64,000 nucleotides of DNA from Telmatactis stephensoni (GCA_029948255.1 JALIZF010001889.1:1-64000), one strand, 5' to 3'. Positions 34,321 to 46,779 are shown, counted from the first letter of the stretch. Numbers and translations are program-made. The notes: generated by a model from the letters alone, not told the origin.

Positions 34321-37123
34321 ATGACTAATCGGGGTAGTCTATTCGGCGAAGTTTCATTGTAATGCTAATACTCCCCAGGGAAAGAAATGAACCAATCAGA
34401 ATCCAGTTATAAAAAAATAGCTGTCTTGTAAATAAATAGAAAGAGAAAATTAAAGAATAAGTTTTCAGGAACATCATGCTTGTCTGCATTGTTTTACACC
34501 GTCGATTTGTCCCAATTCCCCAGGGAGATAGAAGAATCAATCAAAATCTAGTCGATTGAAGAGGGATCAATAAATTTCCATGATTATTTTTAGTACAGCA
34601 ACCTTCAAGCCGTTACGTACGCTATTGCTTATGGATTTGTATTTCCGTTCCAAAGTGAAATGATCGGCCTCACTGAAGATGTTCAGTTGGAATCCACGTT
34701 TCTTATTTCAGGGATATCCCTAGCGGCGTAATCAGATTAAGACATCAGCAAAGGTAAGTTATTTTATAAGTTAAGGTGATTTAAAGTTTGGATTGATACT
34801 TTTAGCTCATCGTTTTAAAACAAAGCTCGTAGTTGTTTACATGTAGTTGTTTACATGTACGCGTTTAATTTGTTCTTCAATATTAACACCAAATTTGTTA
34901 GTTACATGGTCGATTTGAGTTCAATTGTGTAATTAAGTAGACGAGAAATTAAATTATATAACTGATCTCGTCAAAATGCATCTCCGAAAACTCCACATAG
35001 AATCTCGTAATGCAGAATGCCAAACTCGCGCAAGTTTTTATATTGGGAAATGCCATTTCTCCCTAGAAATTTAATAACACAAAAAAGTAAACCTTTTAAA
35101 TCTTTCATAGTGCTAGCGCTTTCATTGCATGATGAAATCTTTCAAGTGATTCACTGCTCTGCCTGACGAATTATCCTATACATAGTCAAGATAACTAAAA
35201 TTACACGTTTGTAAAAACCAGAGTAAGCACCAGACTGAGACACGCACGTCACGTGATTTGACATGTTTCACCGCGCATTTGTGGTATTTTAAAACCACAG
35301 GTCACTTACGCGCGCTCGTCAATTTTGAACATTTACATTCATTTGCTTCCAACGCGAGGTGAATTCGTTCGAATCGTGTTCTAAAGAGAAATCGAATGGG
35401 GGACAACACGTCAAGGTTTTTATAAGGGGGTGTGTGTGCGGAGTCTCAGTCACCTGATTATACTCTCCTGGATTTATTCGTTATTTTTGATGTTAGTCTT
35501 GTGGTTAGGTAACGGGAACTAATTTCGAAAACTGAAGAACTGATGTCCAAAACTGTTTTTTTATCATAATCGGTACCTATTTTAATATCCCATATCAATC
35601 TTGGGGTGGGGAAGAGGGTGGGGTGGGGGTGGAAAAGAACTAGAACGTTTCACTACCCCTCTGACTTTCTCATGCGACCTGCGCTGGGTCTATTGTTAAT
35701 GGGGCTTGTTGCTTAATTTGTAGAGACCCAGAACACAAGATGTAATTTTCCCTGTAGCTTGTAACATTGTGCACAACATGCATCGTGCGTGTGTCCGACA
35801 CTGCAACAGGTGCGCGCAACAGTTAGAGAAGTAGAAACGACTTCTTTTTCTGAAGCCATACCAACCTTGCAACAGATCGCGCAACGTTTTGCGCAACAGC
35901 TACAGAATTAAGTACAACCGAGCTTTTTCTGGGGCACTGTGCGTGCCTGTTGCCGGGGTTAACACACGTTCTGTTGCGCGCAACATTGCAATAACCTAGG
36001 ACTACTTCAATTGTTATGAGTTGGATTTTGGTATTTTAAACCTTAGTGGCTACCATTTCCAGAGCTAATGCGCACTTTCCAGATGGGGCGGAGCTTCAGT
36101 AACGAAAATTCGGATAAATTTCGAATTTTTCGTTCTTTTACTCAAGTAAGCATACGTCTGTTGTGGGCAGGGCCAGAGTTCAAACGTCGCCCGAACAAAA
36201 ACTTTTACACATGGTCTTAATTAAAATGAAACACTTATAATCATAGATAAAAACAGTTTTCTGATAAACGTCTTTAAAGTCCGTATGCTTTTTGCTTGTG
36301 CTTGTCTACTGACACCTATATCGTTTCCTTGACAGCCTAGATATGAGCATAGTCTGGATTTTAACCTTCTTCTCTTGATGGACTGGATGGAGAAGGTCGA
36401 AATATGGCACTATGTATTCTAAATGATGCATTATTTTTAGCAAGCGGCGCTATTAAACGTTTGATTAGTTCTTCTAAGTTCTTCTAAACTCGACTAAGTT
36501 ATTTCGCCCCTAAAACATGAAATTCACTGCCAAATGAAATAAGAACTAGACGCACATAGTGCGTTTACTCGTGCCCAAGTGGAATTCAGTCTGACATGAG
36601 AATATACTGTATATGTTTTAAAGCCAGTTTGGTCACGTTTTGAGTTCGGTACTGAACGGCGGAATATTTGTCTGCTTCGCCGGCAAGCTGATTTGAACTC
36701 ATGGAGGTATCGGTCTCGCTCCTAAATTTCCAAATAAAAAAACATTTAGATATGAGCTGCCTTTGTGTCTGATATTTATTAAGTAATTTTATAGCTGCTA
36801 GGGTATAAACAGCGATTCACATGTTAGTTGTAGCGTCACGAAAGCACACCCTGTTTGGGTGACCTGTTTGACCTCTGTCTATTTTCTTTGATATTTTAAA
36901 GTAGCTGTTGCTTTGTAATCATTGACTTTCTCTTTATTTACAAGACAGCTATTTTTTTATAACTGGATTCTGATTGGTTCATTTCTTTCCCTGGGGAGTA
37001 TTAGCATTACAATGAAACTTCGCCGAATAGACTACCCCGATTAGTCATTAAATTTATTAAGTATCTAGGTAGCGCAGCGGTCTAAGGTGATATCTAAAGG
37101 TATGGATTAGGGTCCGGATATCG
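34246..37123. mobile_element. 2.9-kb segment bounded by nearly identical 200-bp inverted repeats
   Basis: Arms 34246-34446 and 36924-37123 are inverted and differ at only a few bases; both include gccgaatagactaccccgat or its complement. The interior (34447-36923) shows no recognised transposase. The outer part of each arm is tRNA-like (ggtagcgcagcgg), so this may be an inverted pair of one repeat rather than a transposon. Confidence 0.7.
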
Positions 37124-37126
37124 ACT

Positions 37127-38880
37127 TATTACTCGTGCCCAGGCCTTTAGGCCGGGAACGAGTTATAAACTGCAAATGTTTTTTTTTTTTCCTCTTTTCG
37201 TCCTGAGAGACTTCTGATTGGTTAAGAACGTAAAAACAATGCCCTTCATTCATCACCTTTGAGCGAACGCAAGCCAGGAACTTTAGGAATGCAAGATGGC
37301 CGACTACAAAGAAAATAGCTTTCAGAGACAGGCTTTTCCTGCAGTAGAACAATGTAATTTGGAGCTTTTAACTCGAGATATACCTATATACTTATAAGAG
37401 CTTCAGAATGGGCTGTTATTTTGAGCTTCATCTCCAATACTTTGACCAAATATCGAACTTTAAATGGAGTACTTGAAAGCCGAGGCCCTCGCGATAACGC
37501 ATTTTATTCATATGAAACATCCGAACGAAAAAATACACGATTTGTTATTGTGTCAAATATGCCGTTGTAGAAGTCTTTACAGCAAACAATTGAGATATAT
37601 AGTGAAATAAGAAGTTGAATAGAGGGGGACATGGGGGGTGCTCAGATCCGCAAATCCGCAAGAAAAATCGTTTAAATCCGCAAATCCGCATGATAATTTT
37701 ACGAAAATCCGCAAATGCGGCAATTTCGGTTATATACGTACTTTTAAAATATTACATTTTAAAAGAATGCCAAAAATCGCTTACTAGCACATTTACATAC
37801 GTGATACTTTGATGTTTCTGTTGTTTCCTTTTTCTGTTATGTATTTTTTAAAAGAAACTTACCATTTGTAACGTTTAGTAAAGTAAGCGGTTATTAAGAT
37901 CAGTTAATAATTAAAACCACTCCTCGTGGTCTCGTGCTTTGAGAATTGCTTTGAATAAAGCGGGGCATTCAATCAGGCTGACCTTTCTCAAAGTAGTAAA
38001 AAATGGGTTTTGGGGGTCAATCGGAAGTTTTAATAAGAGTCATATCATCACAGTATATCCAGTACTATTAAAGACAAAAAGTTTGGCGAATTTCAAGTTA
38101 GATTATGTTTCATATAGAAACACTTACCATATCGATCGTCTCTTTGAGTTTCTTCAGTCTCTTCTCATTTTTATTGATTCTACATCTGATTTTTTTTTGC
38201 GATAATGTTCTCCTCCTTTGCATTCTTCGTAAAAGAGAGCAACACAGTCTATAATGATTTCCTCTGATTGAGCTTCAGCCATTATACTTCATTGTACACT
38301 GTTGTAGCCCGTCGTCCAAAGCAAAGTAATCAGTAAATATGACAGAGGTCAAGAACTAGGTCATTCAACCCAGGAAAAGTCGATTTTGATTGGGCGATAT
38401 AGATGACAAATGTATTACAAATATATATAGGGTCAGATAACAGATTACCGGAAATTGTCGAAATTGATCTCTTATCACAATCATGTTGAAATTTGACTTT
38501 GGTGTCACGCAATGTAAGGTCTTGCAAATATGTCCACAAGTAGAAACTTGTAAAACTTAAGTTTTCTATAGGATCAGTTCGTCAAATCCGCAATTTTTTA
38601 CGTTGTGAGCGATCCGCAAATCCGCAATTAGGAATATCGAAAATCCGAAAATCCGCACTAAAATATGGCTCAATCCGCCGATCCGCAAACCCCCATGTCC
38701 CCCTCTGAATAAACTGGTATATTTTTGCATGTTGGAGATATCTAATACCCATGCATGATAATAGAAAAACAAAGCAAACACTAATAGCTGTTGACAGACA
38801 AACCGACTAATCAAGGTATTTTTTAGTTTAAAAGTTAGCCGATTAAAAAAAGGTCAAATGCACGTGTGCGTCTAGTTCCA
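37127..38880. repeat. Repeat copy A (inverted relative to copy B at 45.5-46.5 kb)
   Basis: It begins with the hairpin-forming tactcgtgcccaggccttta and ends near gtgcgtctagttcc. About 490 bases at the left and about 170 at the right match copy B in inverse orientation. It is interrupted at 37622-38705 by a nested element. Related hairpin termini recur at 39154-39173. Confidence 0.75.
37622..38705. mobile_element. Nested 1.08-kb DNA transposon with gagggggacatggggg termini
   Basis: Inverted termini gagggggacatgggggt and cccccatgtccccctc are flanked by tgaata on both sides (37616-37621 and 38706-38711). The subterminal regions carry repeated aatccgcaaatccgca blocks. There is no transposase frame, so it is non-autonomous. 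Copy B at about 45.75 kb shows the uninserted site. Confidence 0.85.
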
Positions 38881-39011
38881 TGAGGATTACGAACCCGGAC
38901 CGGTCTATTTGCTTTATACGCTGGTGTTACACGCTGCTCTAAATGATTGCCTGGGGTGCCTGTGGCCTGCCTCGTTTTCATGGCACATTCTCGACTACGA
39001 CGATAGATAGA

Positions 39012-39115
39012 TAGTCTCCTTAGCAGCCTTTTTTTGTGTCGTCACGCAAGGCTTGAACTCTTTGGGGAGTTCAAGCCTTGCGTGACGACACAAAAAAAGG
39101 CTGCTAAGGAGACTA
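39012..39115. mobile_element. Perfect foldback palindrome (agtctccttagcagcc arms)
   Basis: Arms of about 47 bases, from agtctccttagcagcc to ggctgctaaggagact, pair with a loop of under 10 bases. A relative occurs at 62693-62753. Confidence 0.9.
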
Positions 39116-40366
39116 ATAGATAGATTGAAAACGCAAACCTAGACTCGTGCCGGCCTAAAGGCCTGGGCACGAGTAATTATGCATGGCGCGCAGTAAGGAC
39201 TTTATCAAGAAAATCCGTACAGAATTTCATTAATTTGAAGTATCATAAGTACTTATATTTTTAGGTTTCAGTACATTTTTAGAATTTTATATTTTAACTT
39301 CTAAAATCTATTTCATATAATTTCTAGTTTAAATAATTTTTGATTGTAATTTTATTTTATTATATTTTGTTGTGGAGTACCTGGAAACTAGCTTGTAGCT
39401 GAATTTTCCACATTGAATAAGGGACTGGTTATTATTTACAGGGAACAGCCTGGTACAAATGAAAAAGGTAACTGCTCAATTTTTGATATGGCCCCTCCGC
39501 CCCTTTCTGCATACATACACACATAACATTCTTACAGTGAGCGTAAAAATCTGTGCCCCCCTCTATATGCACCGGCCCCACTCCCTGTAAATAATGTCCG
39601 GTCCTAAAGTATGTCTGCAAAACAATCTGAGACCACACTGAAGAATTAATTATAAGATTGAATCTTCCTGGTTTCGAAATCGAGGCCTAGTTAGAATCCC
39701 AAAGCACTAGCTAAGAGTAGTTCCATGTAATATTAAGTCATTATTTAAAAATTGATCTGCATTTTGGAAACGACGGGGCTTTTTATGTAAAGACTGACTT
39801 TTTCTGCCAACAAGCCATTCGAATTTTCAAAAGGGGGGTTGTGCCTTCTTCGCCCACCCTAAATCCGCCCCTGTTTTTGCGTGATTTAATTTCTTTTTCT
39901 TGAAGGGGGCACGAAAAACAATAGTCTAAATAACAAAGGAACTCAAAATCAACGAGCTATAGTAAAACAATATAGATGACTGAAGAAATCAGTCTGAAAA
40001 TTGATTGACGTTGAAAATTGGATTTCGGGTGATCCTGAGAAGCCCACCAAATGTGTAAGCGAATTACGCCGGTAGAATTTAATCAAATTACGATATCTTC
40101 ATGCAGCACTAACGACCTCAGATGCTGATAACTTCTGTTATCTTCTATTACTAATTAGCATTAGCTTGCTTTAGAAACTTGAAAATGTACGTAGTTACCG
40201 GTCGACTTTGTTTGATGTCGCAATCTCTGTCGCACACAAGTCGCTTGCCCGTCGAATAAACGGCCATACGGGCGTCATGTTTTTGATACTTTCGATTCAA
40301 AGATTCGTTAGGTACTAAAAGTAAATAGGAAAAGTTGAAGTTTGTAGTAAAAACCCTCAATTTCAT

Positions 40367-40372
40367 TTTATT
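40367..40372 (-). terminator. Putative polyadenylation signal AATAAA of the GFP-like gene
   Basis: The hexamer AATAAA on the minus strand lies about 145 bases after the stop codon. It is the nearest canonical match downstream. Confidence 0.4.
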
Positions 40373-40515
40373 GCATGATTACGTCATAAGAATAGACTTT
40401 TTCAACTCAGTTATAGCCAGATACAAGTAAAAAATTAACTTGAAAAATAAACAAACAAAATAGCAAATAGCAGTCAAATCCGAGTAGCCTTTTTTTCCTT
40501 GATGTCGTCTTGGCT

Positions 40516-40660
40516 TTACTTTGCCGCACTTGGTATCATAGGATGCTGAGCAGCGGCACCCCCATGCAGCTTAACCTTGTTGTGATCTTTGTCATGGCTC
40601 AAAATCTCAAGGCGGTGGTGTATATTGTGAAAGTCTGGCAAGTGGACAGGCTTCTTTGCT
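40516..40660 (-). CDS. GFP-like exon 5
   Basis: It encodes residues 179-226, with [20 protein letters not shown] including catalytic E197, then [11 protein letters not shown] and a His/Ala-rich tail. Stop TAA is at 40518-40516. Confidence 0.92.
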
Positions 40661-43600
40661 CTGCAGAGAAGCAAACAAATTCGGATATAAGTAACACAGG
40701 GTTGGATAGCAAATAGAATATACTGCTTTGTGAGTTGAAACTGCTATGGCAATGTTTCAAGCCATCTTATTCTAGGTTCTTATTCTCTCCTAGATAAGCA
40801 AGGTTACTGATGTGTTGGTTAGGTAACTGGCTCTTCCCTTTGAGACCCAGACAGTTTTAGAGTCGTGTTCTGACCGATCCCCACAAGTGGGCGTCCATAA
40901 TCAAGCATGCAATTGGAGCTAAGGTAACAAATCAAATCACTTTAAACTTACTTGTAAGTGGTTTTAAAATCACCTCGGTAATGGCCACCTCCTTCAAGCA
41001 CCATCATCATCACCACATCACCCTTCAGCATCCCATCACGCACAAACATTTTCTCAACGGATGGCTCCCATCTCAGAGACTTCTTCTTTATAAGTGGACC
41101 ATTGGGGGGAAGGTTCACCCCGTGAAAGTAACTTTCGAAAACAATAATGTCGCCTTCCATTCTGTTGAAAGAGAAGTGAGACTGTGTGACCAGGCAAAGA
41201 CACAAAAAGCAATTCATTAATTTAGTAGTGCCACCAGAAGCAGGTTTTCATTTTCTTGCTTAGGCTATGAATGTACTGCTACAAGATGACCGTTGTCCAA
41301 TACACATGATCTGGGGCACAGGAATTCACTAAAAGAATGTTTAATCTTGATTAAATATCTGCTGAATTGAGACAATCGTCGAGGGATCATAACGTAGAGA
41401 CTTAAGTGACCATCAAGTGTTGTCCTATTGACCTCATGTCAATCCTTCAAATGAGCTGCACATGAATTCGTAGGGATTTTCTTGTGAGTCTCGAAATTGT
41501 TTTCGATGGTGTCCATTGTGAATGAAAAACCCATATAACGATGAATGAACTGAATTCGGGCTGAAACGATGAAACTATTCAGTACCGCAAAAAAAAATAT
41601 AATTAATAAAATGTTTTTTTTCCTGGCTTTCCTCATTTACTATTCTATTCTACATTTAATATTCGGTAAATATGAAATGCATAAAATGCAACAAATACTT
41701 CTTGCGCGCACTGTTGCTTTACTTTTAATCGTGTCGATACAAGAGAGCAGAAATATTTATGTTCTCTTGGTCGATAGTATACCAATTTTGTATATTTTTC
41801 ATTTGCTCACTCTTTTTGAATTATAGTCATGAATGTTTCAAAATTGAGAATGGCTGACTAGAACTACTAAGGATACACCTGGACAAGAAGCCGATTTCCA
41901 GATATTTTGGCTATAAATTAACAATTGGGTAGAGAGTCTTCATGTTGAGTAAATCGTTGTCAAATTTGGACCATTTTTCACCAAAATCGATGATCGCCAA
42001 ACGGGCGGTGCACGCCGTTTTCTACTTTTCTCGCGGACAGTTTATCTAAAATATAGATTTGTTACCTAGCAACAATCTTAAGTGTTTTAATTCGAATTAA
42101 TGTCAGCTGTACTGCTTGACATCAGATTGACTGAAAGCTTTGATGTTATCAGTTTTGAAAACAGTTCACCAAACTGGGTCTTTTAGTCAAAATTTCTGGA
42201 AACCGAAAATCGGCTACTTGTCCAGGCATCCTAAATAGTTCTAGTCAGCCATTTTTAAACGCTTAATAAATAATTCGAAAACTTTTCTCGTGATTTAAAC
42301 ATATTAACAAGTAAACATCTTACTTCCTCAAAACCGTGACCCCAAAACTCGGTTTACCATAAGTTTCCCACAAAACTCGATTTACCATAGTTTTACTTGA
42401 TAAAGTCTTTTTCTCATTTCTTTTGATTTCTTGCTACTGATTGAGGTAAATGATTGTAAATGTAGAACGTATTTTTTTACAAAAATTTGCGCATCTGAAT
42501 CTGAGGTGATGAGACATGCCAGTTATGGTTCATTTCATAGTTCGCAAACATTCTCGTTTTACGGCCATTAAGAGAATTGCTGAATTGAGAATTCACCGTT
42601 ATGAAATGTGTTGAAACCCTTTACTTATAAGCCAAATATATGTCCCTTTATTTGCAATCGCTGGCAAAAGAAAAAAAGCTGTTATATATATGAGTTTGAT
42701 AGAACATCTCTTTCATTGACACCCGTTGACTTTTACAAATCGGCTTACTAACCTGAAGTCGTTTGTTACGGCACACATTGCCTGGTCTTCAAAGATTATG
42801 CTTCTTTCGAAGCAAAAACCCTCAGGCATACTCTGCTTGAAATAGTCTGGTATATCTGATGGGTATTTGGTGAATATCCTGTTGCCGTACATGAATGACG
42901 GTGTCAGCAAATCAAAGGAGAAAGGTAGAGGTGCGCCTTCCTTGACTGTAAGGTCTAGAAGCTCTGTTCCCCTAAAACACAATCAGGAAATGAAAGTCGT
43001 AAACAAAGGTACTGTTCATGTGGTGAATACAGACCATTTTTGTCAAAATTTAGCCCATATTACATAAGGAGTATAGATATTTGATTTCGACATTGAGAGC
43101 CCTAATCGCAATTAAATGTCTAGTGGGTTTCTTTTAAATTTACCTGACGCAAACTTCACGTTACCACCGCGCGCGCGTGTGCATAATTACGTAGCCTGGC
43201 TACAGGCTCTCAAGGGGGAGAGGGGAGGGGAGATTTAAGAGATCCCGCCAGTACTGATGTGCTGGCGGGATGTATTTGAGACGTTAAGGCTAGCCAAATA
43301 GTGCTTAGCCTGCCTACAGGCTCTCCGGGGGGAGGGGGAGAGGGGAGGGGAGATGAAAGGAAGGGAGAGCTCACCCTTCCTTTCCTCTCCCCTCCCCTCT
43401 CCCTCTCACCCTGGAGAGCCTGTAGGCAGGCTAATAAAGTCTCGATTGGGGATTGGTCAATAGGCTACCAAAAATCCAGACAGAGGCGGAGTTTTCTATA
43501 CCAAAGTCTAAATACTTAATTTATTGGCTTCCCGGTAGCCTATTGGTCCTGCGCACGGTGTTGGTAAGTGTAATGCTACGCTTCTTGGTGTTATTATGAC

Positions 43601-44519
43601 GTCATCGAACTGTCTACAGGAACAAAACTTTGAGAAATAACAGTTTCAAGCAAGTACAATCCAAAAATAATCGAAAATGCTTTCAATATTTCTAGCCCTG
43701 GGGCGGGGAACAATAAGTGGCATGAGGAATAGACACGCGAAAATGCCTTGCCAACCGGGTGTGACGGGGCATAAGTGCAATATCAGACAACTTCTCAAAT
43801 CTAATCCCCCGCTATTCCCCGGGTAGTTAGGGGCAGGGGTTTCCACTGACTGGTGCGGCATTAATTAATACCGATACTCAACAAGAAAGATGAGATTTTG
43901 AGATTTTTGACTTTGGTAAATAAAATCGAAAATCGGATTATTTTTCAGCAGATGGGATCAATTCAAAAACAAATTTTACGGAATTTACCAGTTTCAGACA
44001 AAACGTCGGTATTAGATCGCGTTCAATGAAAAAATATTGACTTGTTGCCAACCAATAAACTTTACTTTATTTAAAAAAAATCATGTTTATGAAAATAGCA
44101 ATGCCATCACTTGAAACTATCCCTAGACTATGATTTTTTTTTTTGAAACAAGCTTTTTGGCCGCGACGCATTTTGCGATCAAACAGCGGAGGTGCACCTC
44201 AAACAAAACCCAGTCGAGCCACCTTAAACCTTAAACTGAGCACTTTTCGAAGTAATATGAAACTGAACACACAATGATAAATCATTTAAACTTTATTTAC
44301 TTACTCGTAAGGCTTGCCTTTTCCTTCTCCTACAATCACGAACTTGTGACCATTTACATTGCCTTCCATACGCAACTTGATCTTCTGATCGTTTGTTTTA
44401 AGTGCACTCTGCGTGGAATAAAATAAAAGTGAATCTGAGATCAACTATCAATCAAGAATAACCAGTAAAGTTATAAGTGAAAAACAAAATGAAACCTTTT
44501 CCAGTGCAGCACTTACCAT
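40516..44519 (-). CDS. GFP-like pigment protein, chromophore Met-Tyr-Gly (5 exons, 226 aa)
   Basis: Coding exons are 44519-44517 (ATG only), 44408-44305, 42971-42753, 41161-40952 and 40660-40516; every junction after exon 1 is phase 2 and all sites are GT-AG. The protein has [19 protein letters not shown] near the N terminus, [19 protein letters not shown] around the chromophore (M63-Y64-G65), the catalytic Arg at R92 ([10 protein letters not shown]), WEPSVEKM (140-147), [16 protein letters not shown], and the catalytic Glu at E197 (HRLEIL). Length matches the anthozoan family (about 225-235 aa). Known: an 11-strand barrel that makes its own chromophore and acts as a fluorescent or non-fluorescent host pigment. 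A Met first residue occurs in some red and purple anemone proteins (asFP595, eqFP611); colour cannot be read from sequence alone. Unusual: IKKK where most relatives have a QKK, and [10 protein letters not shown] where VDHRIEI is usual. Confidence 0.95.
40952..41161 (-). CDS. GFP-like exon 4
   Basis: 210 bases, residues 109-179; [20 protein letters not shown] and [20 protein letters not shown] are family blocks. The acceptor is ctctttcaacag/AATGG and the donor TACAA/GTAAGTTT. Confidence 0.93.
42753..42971 (-). CDS. GFP-like exon 3 (chromophore)
   Basis: 219 bases, residues 36-109. It contains the M-Y-G chromophore and R92. The donor is TTCAG/GTTAGTAA and the acceptor tgttttag/GGGAAC. Confidence 0.94.
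43306..43433. mobile_element. Foldback element in GFP-like intron 2 (tagcctgc termini)
   Basis: Arms tagcctgcctacaggctctc and its complement enclose purine-rich then pyrimidine-rich sequence that also pairs, making a 128-bp hairpin. A partial relative starts at about 43192. The downstream block 43436-43515 (ggtcaataggctaccaaaaa) recurs at 45186-45260. Confidence 0.8.
44305..44408 (-). CDS. GFP-like exon 2
   Basis: 104 bases, residues 2-36, with the first beta strands ([20 protein letters not shown]). The acceptor is attccacgcag/AGTGC and the donor TACGA/GTAAGTAA. Confidence 0.93.
44517..44519 (-). CDS. GFP-like exon 1 coding part (ATG only)
   Basis: The exon ends directly after the initiator codon: ctgccactATG/GTAAGTGC. 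Frame continuity into exon 2 (Met-Ser-Ala-Leu-Lys) and family length support this start. Confidence 0.85.
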
Positions 44520-44594
44520 AGTGGCAGAGATACAAAATAAGATATCAGCCTTACAGTTCTTGTTCTCGATCTGTTCTCTCCCAAATCACCAAGG

Positions 44595-44632
44595 TGGATG
44601 GGGCCTCACCTCTGAGAGGGCTGCTATAAACC
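44595..44632 (-). promoter_or_regulatory. Possible core promoter of the GFP-like gene
   Basis: Minus-strand ggtttatagcag lies about 105 bases upstream of the ATG and is the only TATA-like match at a suitable distance. The TATA match is poor, so this is tentative. Confidence 0.25.
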
Positions 44633-44699
44633 TGATGTCACACCAACTTGAACCAATCACAAGCTAGCTGGAAACTTTTTGTAACAAACGAAGTTGACA

Positions 44700-45040
44700 T
44701 GAGTCCCGGGGGGACTATATTCGCTATACGTCGGGTATGTGCCGCCAAACAGGGATTGGCTTTTAGCGTTTTTACTCTGGAACAGGGTCTCTGTTTTACA
44801 AAGTTCGTAACTACATCAACTTCTAAGGGAAAAAGAATGAGCTAGGAAATCAGAGCAAAGAACTTGATGTTGAAATCCCTCGTGTATTTAAAAAAAGTCT
44901 CAAAAACGTTTATATGTCTTTTGGAACAGGGTGTTGTCTTAGTGTACTCAGACTGGAACAGGGTATTGATTTTGGAAATTTTGCTCCGGAACAATGTCAG
45001 GGTTTGAGGGGCTCAGCGGCACATCCATAAGGAGTACCCT
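44700..45040. repeat. Repeat with cccggggggact terminus
   Basis: It begins gtcccggggggactatattc, like the MITE terminus at 54796, and contains repeated ggaacagggt blocks. The right-hand boundary is unclear. Confidence 0.45.
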
Positions 45041-45470
45041 TCCCCCGTTCCGGTCATGATGTCTGTCATTACTATATGTAAAGAAGCTCATGTGCTCGGT
45101 TTTCGTGCAACGGCGACAACAGGAAGGCACGTATTCGGTGTAATTTAGAAGCATTGGCATCGTGCGCATAATTACGGCGTCCTGCCAGAATAAAGTCTCG
45201 ATTGGAAATTGGTCAATAGGCTACCAAAAATCCAGACAGGGGCGAAGTTTTGTTTTCTATACTAATATCTGAACACTTTGGCCTATTGACCAACTTTAGT
45301 ATGGCGGCACGCGTAATTATGCACACGAGCGTCTGTTTGTTTTGCAAACTAGACGCACTAAGTACGTTCACTCGGACTACTAAATTGGTTTGAAAGTATG
45401 ATCTTCAGTGATTACCATAGGTAGCCCAAGTAATTTTAGTTGTGGTTAAACACGAATGCATATCTAACTA

Positions 45471-46466
45471 GACGCACACGTGCGTTCACTCGTGCCTATG
45501 CCTGGAGCCCTTTTTAAGAGAGGCTCCAATGACCGGCTCCGTTCGTACTCTTCCCCTAGCCGTTTCACGCATTCTTCACCATTCCGGGAAATAGCTAACC
45601 GTAACAAATGACCTTTTTTGAATCGACTAACTTAAACTAAAAAATATCTTGATTAGTTAGTTTGTCTGTCAACAGCTATAAGTGCCTTTGTCTTTCTATT
45701 ATCATGCATAGGTATTAGATATCTCCAACATGCAAAAATATACCAGTTTTATATTCAACTTCTTATTTCACTATATATCTCAATTGTTTGCTGTAAAGAC
45801 TTCTACAACGGCATATTTGACACAATAACAAATCGTGTATTTTTTCGTTCATGTTTCGGATGTTATATATATGAATAAAAGACGTTACGTGACCAAACGC
45901 GAAATACAAGGTCAATGGAATCGATCTAGTTTCATGCCATTCCGATATTAAATTAAAATTCACTACAAAAACCTCTCAAGATCTCTTGAATGCTTGAATG
46001 AGGAATATAATTGACTTGCTTCTATGTATGTTCGTTTAGCAACATGTAGGATGAGAAATTCGTAGTTTTCCAGCTCATAGGAAATAGCCGTTATCGCGAG
46101 GGCCTCGGCTTTCAAGTACTCCATTTAGAGTTCGATATTTGGTCAAAGCATTGGAGATGAAGCTCAAAATAACAGCCCATTCTGAAGCTCTTATAAGTAT
46201 ATAGGTATTTCTCGAGTTAAAAGCTCCAAATTACATTGTTCTACTGCAGGAAAAGCCCGTCTCTAAAAGCTATTTTCTTTGTAGTCGGCCATCTTGCATT
46301 CCTAAAGTTCCTGGCTTGCGTTCGCTGTCGCTCAAAGGTGATGAATGAAGGGCATTGTTTTTACGTTCTTAACCAATCAGAAGTCCCTCAGGACGAACAG
46401 AGGAAAAAAAAAAAAAACATTTGCAGTTTATAACTCGTTCCCGGCCTTAAGGCCTGGGCACGAGTA
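45471..46466. repeat. Repeat copy B (inverted relative to copy A at 37.1 kb)
   Basis: It starts aactagacgcacacgtgcg and ends ggcctgggcacgagtaa. It contains the undisturbed version of the site where copy A holds the nested transposon (gaagttgaatataaaactgg on the minus strand). Confidence 0.75.
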
Positions 46467-46779
46467 ACAAGGTGACATTTGAACCGGTCATTATTGCCCT
46501 GTTCCCAACGATTATGGGCATGCGCTGTAGCAGCCTTTTTGCGTTGCGAAAGATCTTTCCTTTTCTCGACAGGCTTCAACTCATACTTTCCCCGTCTGAG
46601 AGCGCCAGATGTAAACTTGAAATCTTATATAGATACACAGAATAACGTATCAGGCGCCAAACGTTTCAAAACTAATAAACCATGCAAGTACAAAAAGTAT
46701 ATAAAAGTAAAGAAAACAACTATGGTACAAAAACAACTGTGCAAGTAGAACTGAATGTGCAATAAAAAAACTTACAATG

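Noticed and set aside
37622..38705. CRISPR-like impression from repeated aatccgcaaatccgca blocks
   Set aside because: The blocks are irregularly spaced, subterminal in a DNA transposon, and in a eukaryotic genome.
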